A stretch of DNA of 64,000 nt, taken from assembly GCA_029251165.1 (NCBI GenBank), contig JAQXDW010000067.1:62001-126000 (forward strand). Reading direction: 5' to 3'. This document shows positions 58,030 through 64,000 of the stretch, in pieces. The stretch is from Myxococcota bacterium. Lineage in GTDB: Bacteria; Myxococcota_A; UBA796. Both the position numbers and the translations under genes were made by a program. The notes beneath the pieces are model-generated. The model was not told the DNA's origin. It saw only the letters and a program-made list of their open reading frames with translations, and searched no databases. The stretch's first letter is position 1, and every line of letters starts with the position of its first letter.

Positions 58030-59964
58030 TCAGTGGAGATAGCGCTGGATGATGTCGGTGATGGCTTCTGACGTCACCGGCTTGCTGAGGACATCGTCCA
58101 TGCCCGCCTCGAGGCAAGCGAGTCGGTCCTCCTCAAGCACGCTGGCGGTCAGGGCAATGATCGGCAAGGAGCCCCCAGCAGCACGGATCTGCCGCGTGGC
58201 CTCGTAGCCATCCACCTCCGGCATCATGCAGTCCATCAGGATGAGGTCAAAGGCTCCGCGTGAGGTCGCGTCGATTGCCTCCTGACCGCCGTTCACTGTC
58301 GACACCGCCACGCCACACCGCTGCAGAAGGTAGGAAGCGACCTTGAGATTGACGGGGTTGTCGTCCACCAGCAAGATGGTAATTTTTTTGGTGACCAGCA
58401 CAGGAGGCGGTTGGCTCTCCGCAGGCTCCAGGGAGAGCGTCGTTGATGTCTGCGGGATCTCAAACCAGAACGAGCTGCCTTCTCCGAGGACGCTCTCGAC
58501 CCCGAGCCGCCCCGACATCAGCCCCACAAGCTGCTGACAGATGTGCAGTCCCAGCCCTGTCCCACCATGGGTGCGGCTTGTGCTGCTGTCCGCCTGAGTG
58601 AAGACCTCAAAGATGGCGGCCAGGCGGTCAGAGGGGATCCCCGCCCCGGTGTCGGACACGGTGATCTTCAAGGCTCCATCGTTGTAGTCCACTGAGACAC
58701 GAACAGTGCCTTCTATGGTAAATTTAAGGGCATTGTTGATCAGGTTTCCGGTGATCTGTCGCAGCCGGAAGGCATCTCCGCTGAGTCCCACAGGGACCCG
58801 GTCTGTGATGTCGAGCTGTAGGTCAATGGAGCCACTGTGTGCGCTGGCTCGGAACAGCTTCGTGACGCTGCCAAGCACATGCCGGATGTTGTAAGGCCGC
58901 TGCTCCAAGACCAGGTGTCCCGCTTCGACCTTGGACATGTCGAGGATCTGATTGAGCAGGTTCATCAAGTTCTGGCCAGTCTCCGAGATGATGTGAACCA
59001 TCTCCTCTTGGTTCGAGCTCAGCGGGGTCGACTTGAGCTGGTGGGCCATGCCCAGGACGCCGTTCATCGGGGTTCGAATCTCATGACTCATGTTCGCGAG
59101 GAAGCGAGTCTTTGCTTTGTTGGCAGCCTGGGCTTCCTGGAGCGCATGGCTGATCTCAGCGGTCTGCTGCTCCACCTGCGCCTGCAGACCGCTCTGCGCA
59201 TCCTCCAGGGCGGCTCGTTTCTCACGGAGCTCCAGGACCATCATGGAGAGCGCCCGCTCCAGCCGGGCGGGCTCATCGCCATTCTCTGGAATCTCGCGGA
59301 GATCAGGAATCTGCACCGAGGCCAGCTCACCGCCGGCGATGGCATCCGCCAGTCGGGTGGCTTGCTCGATGGGGAGCACCGTGCGTCGTCCCATCCAGGA
59401 CAGCAAGAACCCGAGAACTCCTGCCAGGATCAGGCTCGCTGCCAGCGCAGACTGCTGGAGATCCACCTCAGCCTCTGCCAGCCATCGCTGAGAGAAGCCG
59501 ACGCCAAGGACCACCGACTCCCCCATCGTGCCGCGAAAGCGAATGGCACCGTGGATGGTCTGATCTTGTCGCCAGGTCGCGGGGGTGTTGAAGGCGAGCG
59601 GCGGGCTGGGCGGTGCCGTCGCCAGTCCCTCCAGCCAGATCAGCCTGACGTCATCGACGCGCACCTCTGCATACTCCAGCGCGTCCAGCCCCAGCTTCTG
59701 CAACTCCAGCCGTGCAGCTTCCTCATCCGAGAACGCCAGCGGTGCCTCAATCTGACTCTTGAGGTTGAGCATCTGTCGAGAGACGTTCAGCTCTGCCTCT
59801 TGGTACATCGTCCGAGAGACATACGAGGGTACCGCCCACGCTCCCAGCCCCAAGAGAAAGAGAGAAAGTACCGTACCAGTAAACTGGAGTCGAGTTCGAA
59901 GTCGCCAATGACTGCCAGTCACCCCAGCCCGACCTCGAAAACGGGATGGCTCGTCTACAGACAT
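58030..59964 (-). CDS. Membrane hybrid histidine kinase with periplasmic sensor and HAMP
   Basis: The 644-residue protein has a transmembrane helix (about 28-48), a periplasmic sensor of CHASE8-like size (about 49-170), a second helix (about 172-192), a HAMP-like linker, a coiled coil, HisKA with His294 (N-M-S-H-E-I-R-T-P-M), HATPase_c (N-L-I-N-N-A-L-K-F, D-T-G-A-G-I, G-T-G-L-G-L) and a receiver with Asp578 (L-I-L-M-D-C-M-M-P). Related kinases sit beside PstS-like proteins, which suggests that the neighbouring binding protein is its sensory partner. No DNA-binding regulator is adjacent. Confidence 0.88.
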   Translation of the reverse strand: MSVDEPSRFRGRAGVTGSHWRLRTRLQFTGTVLSLFLLGLGAWAVPSYVSRTMYQEAELNVSRQMLNLKSQIEAPLAFSDEEAARLELQKLGLDALEYAEVRVDDVRLIWLEGLATAPPSPPLAFNTPATWRQDQTIHGAIRFRGTMGESVVLGVGFSQRWLAEAEVDLQQSALAASLILAGVLGFLLSWMGRRTVLPIEQATRLADAIAGGELASVQIPDLREIPENGDEPARLERALSMMVLELREKRAALEDAQSGLQAQVEQQTAEISHALQEAQAANKAKTRFLANMSHEIRTPMNGVLGMAHQLKSTPLSSNQEEMVHIISETGQNLMNLLNQILDMSKVEAGHLVLEQRPYNIRHVLGSVTKLFRASAHSGSIDLQLDITDRVPVGLSGDAFRLRQITGNLINNALKFTIEGTVRVSVDYNDGALKITVSDTGAGIPSDRLAAIFEVFTQADSSTSRTHGGTGLGLHICQQLVGLMSGRLGVESVLGEGSSFWFEIPQTSTTLSLEPAESQPPPVLVTKKITILLVDDNPVNLKVASYLLQRCGVAVSTVNGGQEAIDATSRGAFDLILMDCMMPEVDGYEATRQIRAAGGSLPIIALTASVLEEDRLACLEAGMDDVLSKPVTSEAITDIIQRYLH

Positions 59965-60087
59965 GTCTGATTTACAGTCAAGAACAGTCGCTCACTTCTA
60001 TCTGAATTCTAACAGCACTCTACTCCATCATCTTCAGTCGTACAGCATCCCGTATATTGGCGTTGAAATAATAATTCCCCTCACCGT

Positions 60088-61677
60088 TTAGAACTCTGAA
60101 CCATCCGCAAGGGTACCTGGCGATGAAGCAAGGGTAGAGAGTTCATCGTGATACGTCCAGTCGTCCGCCACCAGGGGAGCGAGGCCATCCCGCTCGCGGT
60201 TCCACGAGACGCCATCCGCAGAGGTGGTGTAGCTCACCACATCGATGTCCTCTCCGGAGGCATCATGCAGCGTGATGGTGTCTCCGCTGTTGTTGAGGCT
60301 GAGGTAGGTCGAGGTCGAGACAACGGCGGTCGGAATGTCGTCGTGCTCGCCCATGTCAAAGACAACCAGCCCGGCACCTGCCGCCAGGATCCCTGAGAAG
60401 ACGTGGCGATCGCTGCTGGCTTCATCTGAGAGGCTCCACCCCTCAAGAGAGATGTCTTCTTCCGAGGTGTTGACGATCTCCACAAACTCTTGCCCACGGT
60501 CGGATCCAGAGGGGTTGGGGAGGAACTCATTAATGATCACGCAGGAGGCTGGATCTTCACCGTCTGCGGGGCAAGACGCGTCGATCACTTCGACGGGTGG
60601 TCGCGCGCGACAGGGTGCGCTCCCCTTGGGGGCCATGTCGTGCTTGGTGGCCATCGACAGCTGCTGGCAGAAGTCCTGCATCAAGGTCTTGTCGATGCCC
60701 GTGCCCTGGAGAACCAGCAGGTTCTCATCGTTGCTGCTGTTGCCGCTGGTCGACCAGTTCATCGAGCCAGTGATCACCGTGTTGTTCACACCAGGATCGA
60801 TGATCATCACCTTGTGGTGTAGCTTTCCGCCAGAGAAGCCGGAGGTGTTGTCGTTGCCGTCGATGTAGACGGGGACCCCGGCATCAGCGAGGTCTTCATC
60901 AACCGAGTAGCTCATGCGCGCCTGGCTCTCATCGAAGATACCCAGCACATTGACGCCGCGATCCTGCGCATCCACAAGGGCGTCAACGACGTCATCTCGG
61001 GTGAAGCTGAAGATCATGAAGTAGATCTCAGACTCTGCGGCTGCGATGGCGCTCAGCAGCTCATCGACCGGCTCATCCTGCGGGGAAAACCAGACCTGAG
61101 CCGTGCCCCCGCTGTCGAGCGCGATGGCGCTGTGCTCATTGGAGGCTTCCTTGTCCGAGCCGAAGTCACCGAAGAACATCTGCTCGAACTCGTCGGTGTA
61201 GCGATCCGCCAGCTCTGTGCTGGTGAGCAGCATGGCGTGGTTGTTGTTCATCGTGGTTCCGGTCTCGGTCCAATTCGTCGAGCCAGTCCAGACCGACTGC
61301 CCATCGACCACGGCGAACTTGTGGTGCATGATGCGATCACCCTCAGGGCGATAGACCACCTCGATGCCGCTCTCCTGGAGCATGAGGATGCCCTCCTCGT
61401 CCATCTCATCGCCATCAGTGACGACCCGCACCGTGACCCCGTTGTCTGCAGCAACGGCCAGCTCTTGGGCGGGAAGCTCCAGCCCAAAGTCGTAGACTGC
61501 GACGTCGATGGTCTCCCGAGCAGACCGGATGTGCTTCGCCAGCGCCCGCTCGGTCTGGTTGTGCAGAGACTCGCTCTCAGGCGTGGTGAGGAAGATCGGT
61601 AGGGCTACAGACGTCGTGATTCCAGACTCAGAGAGAACGCCATCTGATGCACCACAAGCCAGTAAGGACAACAACAT
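60088..61677 (-). CDS. Phospholipase D-like lipoprotein with C-terminal lamin-tail domain
   Basis: The 529-residue lipoprotein starts M-L-L-S-L-L-A-C, with Cys8 lipidated. Two HKD motifs are present: H-H-K-F-A-V-V-D then G-S-T-N-W, and H-H-K-V-M-I-I-D then G-S-M-N-W. A C-terminal lamin-tail domain follows (I-I-N-E-F-L-P-N-P-S-G-S-D, E-F-V-E-I-V-N and L-E-G-W-S-L-S-D). PLD-LTD combinations are typical of surface or secreted nucleases or lipases. No strong ribosome-binding site is seen. Confidence 0.85.
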   Translation of the reverse strand: MLLSLLACGASDGVLSESGITTSVALPIFLTTPESESLHNQTERALAKHIRSARETIDVAVYDFGLELPAQELAVAADNGVTVRVVTDGDEMDEEGILMLQESGIEVVYRPEGDRIMHHKFAVVDGQSVWTGSTNWTETGTTMNNNHAMLLTSTELADRYTDEFEQMFFGDFGSDKEASNEHSAIALDSGGTAQVWFSPQDEPVDELLSAIAAAESEIYFMIFSFTRDDVVDALVDAQDRGVNVLGIFDESQARMSYSVDEDLADAGVPVYIDGNDNTSGFSGGKLHHKVMIIDPGVNNTVITGSMNWSTSGNSSNDENLLVLQGTGIDKTLMQDFCQQLSMATKHDMAPKGSAPCRARPPVEVIDASCPADGEDPASCVIINEFLPNPSGSDRGQEFVEIVNTSEEDISLEGWSLSDEASSDRHVFSGILAAGAGLVVFDMGEHDDIPTAVVSTSTYLSLNNSGDTITLHDASGEDIDVVSYTTSADGVSWNRERDGLAPLVADDWTYHDELSTLASSPGTLADGSEF

Positions 61678-61783
61678 TTGTTCATGCTCCAGTCCGCATG
61701 CTCTCGGATCTGGTGCATGTGTTCACAACCCCCTTCATCAAGAAAGATGGTCCGATGCGGCGTGACGTGTGGTGCCATCGCCC

Positions 61784-62572
61784 CTACGGAGCGAGAGTCA
61801 GCGCTGCCCGGATGTCTTCCCAAGAGGTCGCACCAGCGCTCAAGAGCGGGACGCCTGGCGCGGGCCCCGGACGATAGGGGCTGCCATCGACATGCGCGAC
61901 CCGGCCGCCGCTCTCGGTGACCAGGAGGCTCCCGGCAGCATGATCCCAAGGCATGTTCCGGTCATACAGCGAGAAGGCTTCCTGTCCCATCGCCAGCCGC
62001 ACATACTCAACACCCGCGCTGCCCAGCCGACGGTGACGAACCCCGACAGTTCGTTCCTTGAGCGGCCGATGGTAGACAAACCCATCGAGTGCAGCAGTCG
62101 GGCCCATCGCAGGACCGGGGAGCCGCCGCAGGGTGCCAAGGGAGAGGTCCCGCAGCCAAGCCCCCTGCCCTCGCCGGGCAACGCAGCAGCGGTTCTTGAG
62201 GGGCTCATAGACAACACCAGACTCGATGACGCCATCCAAGACGAGCGCGACCATCACGCAGAAGTCTGGACGCCCTTCAGCAAAGTTGAGGGTGCCATCT
62301 ACCGGATCGATGAGCCACACCGGCTGTGTGCCCTGGAGCATCTCCAGGATGCCAGGATCCGCAGCGACCGCTTCCTCGCCCACAACCGCAGCTCCCGGAA
62401 GCAGCGCCATGAGGCGCGGAGAGAGCCAGCGCTCGGCTTCCTCATCCGCGATCGTGACCAGATCCCGTGGGCCAGACTTGGTGCGCACCTGACCAGCAGT
62501 CAGGGTCTGATACCGAGGCAGGATGAACTTTGCCGCTGCCTCGACTACAAGCTCGACAACCGCTTTGTTCAT
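61784..62572 (-). CDS. Inositol monophosphatase family protein
   Basis: The 262-residue phosphatase has the metal motifs V-G-E-E-A, D-P-V-D-G-T-L-N-F and P-W-D-H-A-A-G, with T-I-A-D near the start, all intact. Substrates of the family include inositol phosphate, histidinol phosphate and adenosine bisphosphate, and the sequence does not decide among them. ATG has GGAGG five bases upstream. Confidence 0.85.
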   Translation of the reverse strand: MNKAVVELVVEAAAKFILPRYQTLTAGQVRTKSGPRDLVTIADEEAERWLSPRLMALLPGAAVVGEEAVAADPGILEMLQGTQPVWLIDPVDGTLNFAEGRPDFCVMVALVLDGVIESGVVYEPLKNRCCVARRGQGAWLRDLSLGTLRRLPGPAMGPTAALDGFVYHRPLKERTVGVRHRRLGSAGVEYVRLAMGQEAFSLYDRNMPWDHAAGSLLVTESGGRVAHVDGSPYRPGPAPGVPLLSAGATSWEDIRAALTLAP

Positions 62573-63034
62573 GTAGCCTCCATGCGTGGGCTATCGCCCG
62601 AATCCACCCCGTGCAGGTCCCAGCGCTAAAGAAGAACGGGTCCACGGTTCGTGGGCAGCGCCGCACCCACCATGCGTAATCGCAACCAGAGACCGTCAGC
62701 AGATCGGTGAGACAGTGGAAACGCGATGACTCGGAGCACGGGCCTGGACACTCCATGGAGCCCGTGAGGCCCGCTCCGGAGCCAAGGCGTCTCCCCTCGA
62801 AACAGAGAAAAGTAGATCGCTGCTGCGACAGACAACCTAAATGTAGGGTTACAAGAGCAGTCCAGCAGGAGATATCCCGCCACGACCGTAGAGCACGACA
62901 ATTCAAGTTAAACGTACAACAACCAAACAGTAGACCTAACCAACAAGACACCGCGGCAAACAGCGGACCGCGCAACATTTCCCTGTTCTACACTATGAAT
63001 TGTTGTTTAGTCAGAACAGGGTATCTTCACTTAG
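62573..63034. other. Intergenic region without a supported gene
   Basis: These 462 bases lie between the divergent inositol monophosphatase gene and the truncated kinase gene. From about 62830 it is AT-richer than the rest of the window. Minus-strand frames here are Cys/Ser/Trp-rich and unconvincing. I see no tRNA or strong hairpin. Confidence 0.45.
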
Positions 63035-64000
63035 ATGTCTCACCCCATCCGCTCCATATCGATGTTTCAGAGGCTTAGCTCCTTTGCAGAGATGCTTCAG
63101 CGTCACCATACGCTCGACGATCTCCTCTGGGATATGGCGGAGTGCATCAGTATTACGTTGAGTATTAATGACTGCATCATCTACCTCCGCCAGGAAAACA
63201 TGCTGGTCCAGGCGGCAGCGTATGGAATCAAGAACCCCACCAAGCACACCATCGCTGAGGCCATCACCATTCCGATTGGAGAAGGCATTGTCGGCACGGT
63301 GGCACTGACACAGGTCTCAGAGCTTGTCTCAGACACCCGCGAGGACCCGCGCTACATCTCCGATCAGTTCAGGGGCTGCAGCGAGCTGACGGTTCCCATC
63401 GTTTTTCAGGGAACCGTCATCGGCGTCTTGGACAGCGAGGCCGATCGACCCCATGCCTACAGCCAGAACGATCTCCTGATCTTTCAGGCCATGGCCAATG
63501 TGGCCGCCAGCCGAATCGCCTGGTTTCTCGAAGAACAGAAGCGCATCCAGAAAGAAAAAGAGCTGCTGGCGGATCGCTTAGATTCGCTGGGGCGTCTGGC
63601 AGGAGGGGTAGCGCATGACTTCAACAACCTCCTGACCGTGATCGGACTAAACGTCGAGCTGGCCGCAGAGGTCAAGGACCAGGAGGAGCGGGAAGAGTTG
63701 CTCGGGGCAGCGTTCGTGTCGCTCAAGGAGGCACAGGGACTGACCCAGCAGCTCATGACGTTTGCTCGCGACGGAGAGTCTCTACGCAGCGAAGTACAAC
63801 TCGCGAGCCTCCTTCAGAACAACCTCAGCATCTTGTCCAGCTACGCGTCTCTGCGGGTCAGCCGTGACATCGATGTCGCCCTCCCTACCGTCTGGGGCGA
63901 TCGCAGTCAGCTCTCACAGGTCATCCAGAACCTCCTGCTCAACGCCGCACAGGCTGTGAATTACACGGGGCATGTTCAGATCTCCATCACCACCGAGAAC
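63035..64000 (+). CDS. GAF-domain histidine kinase, truncated by the window end
   Basis: A frame open from ATG 63035 to the window end (322 codons) encodes a GAF domain (about 25-170, with I-G-E-G-I-V-G-T-V-A and P-I-V-F-Q-G-T-V-I-G-V-L), a short coil, HisKA with L-A-G-G-V-A-H-D-F-N-N-L-L and the start of HATPase_c with V-I-Q-N-L-L-L-N-A-A-Q-A. The H-D-F-N-N form of the H-box is that of NtrB-like HisKA kinases. ATG 63062 is an alternative start. There is no transmembrane helix. The output partner lies outside the window. Confidence 0.88.
   Translation, partial: MSHPIRSISMFQRLSSFAEMLQRHHTLDDLLWDMAECISITLSINDCIIYLRQENMLVQAAAYGIKNPTKHTIAEAITIPIGEGIVGTVALTQVSELVSDTREDPRYISDQFRGCSELTVPIVFQGTVIGVLDSEADRPHAYSQNDLLIFQAMANVAASRIAWFLEEQKRIQKEKELLADRLDSLGRLAGGVAHDFNNLLTVIGLNVELAAEVKDQEEREELLGAAFVSLKEAQGLTQQLMTFARDGESLRSEVQLASLLQNNLSILSSYASLRVSRDIDVALPTVWGDRSQLSQVIQNLLLNAAQAVNYTGHVQISITTEN

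Noticed and set aside
58837..59970. 377-codon plus-strand frame
   Set aside because: Antisense to the hybrid kinase, Gln/Arg/Leu-rich shadow.
62442..62978. 178-codon minus-strand frame in the region before the last kinase
   Set aside because: Cys/Trp/Ser-rich composition unlike the window's genes, overlaps the inositol monophosphatase start, no ribosome-binding site.

Overview
The window is 64 kb of GC-rich bacterial chromosome with tightly packed genes, many 1-4 nt start/stop overlaps and frequent GTG or TTG starts. It most resembles a member of the Myxococcota (former Deltaproteobacteria). The evidence is a pilB-pilC-pilS-pilR-pilA block in the myxobacterial order, a MYXO-CTERM-like tail on a secreted repeat protein, many lipoproteins with ASH, DUF1566 or lamin-tail domains, and a high density of histidine kinases. 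I see no rRNA, prophage, insertion sequence, integrase or CRISPR array. One tRNA (Arg, CCG) is present.

Layout. 0-8.5 kb, minus strand: type IV pilus block (pilB, pilC, pilS, pilR, pilA) with a sigma-54 promoter and three dyad sites before pilA, then a terminator and a GT-C type membrane glycosyltransferase. 8.5-12.2 kb, minus: three-gene operon of a subtilase-like protein lacking its catalytic serine, an OmpP1/FadL porin and an MmgE/PrpD protein. 12.3-16.2 kb, plus: membrane protein, secreted carboxypeptidase-regulatory-like repeat protein, flippase-like membrane protein. 16.2-17.5 kb, minus: moaD, moaE, trmB. 17.5-20.7 kb: lipoprotein, small outer-membrane protein, rubrerythrin-like protein and a nickel superoxide dismutase cassette (sodN, sodX, Ni permease). 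20.7-25.7 kb: murG, a VWA protein with a membrane/coiled-coil partner, a small membrane protein without a standard start codon, and an MBL-fold hydrolase. 25.8-28.0 kb, minus: tRNA-Arg and an operon of a double Sm/Hfq-like protein plus an RdgC encoded in two halves separated by an in-frame TAG.

28.1-33.9 kb, minus: CPBP protease, secreted beta-rich protein, methyltransferase, coiled-coil DUF2325-like protein, pyroglutamyl peptidase and a tandem pair of aspartoacylase-like proteins, one with its metal site destroyed. 34.2-41 kb: GT2 glycosyltransferase, lipoprotein subtilase with a polytopic C-terminus, ASH-domain lipoprotein, short tandem repeat, thiolase, DUF1566 lipoprotein, and the first of two paralogues of an unrecognised family. 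41-49.7 kb: oversized DAGK-like protein, then three consecutive histidine kinases (TPR-HK, REC-GAF-HK-REC, REC-HK) and two small membrane proteins. 50-55.3 kb: PanE-like reductase, a single-polypeptide fusion of a PhnZ-like HD oxygenase with a PhyH (PhnY-like) dioxygenase, STAS-like protein, TTL-like ATP-grasp ligase with a TauD dioxygenase, and the second paralogue. 55.4-64 kb: lipoprotein, outer-membrane protein with a PstS-like binding protein facing a hybrid kinase, phospholipase D/lamin-tail lipoprotein, inositol monophosphatase family protein, and a GAF histidine kinase cut by the window end.

Most distinctive for follow-up: the PhnZ-PhyH fusion, the tandem Hfq-like protein operonic with split RdgC, the pseudo-subtilase operon, the active/dead aspartoacylase pair, the TTL-TauD pair, and the new two-member protein family.
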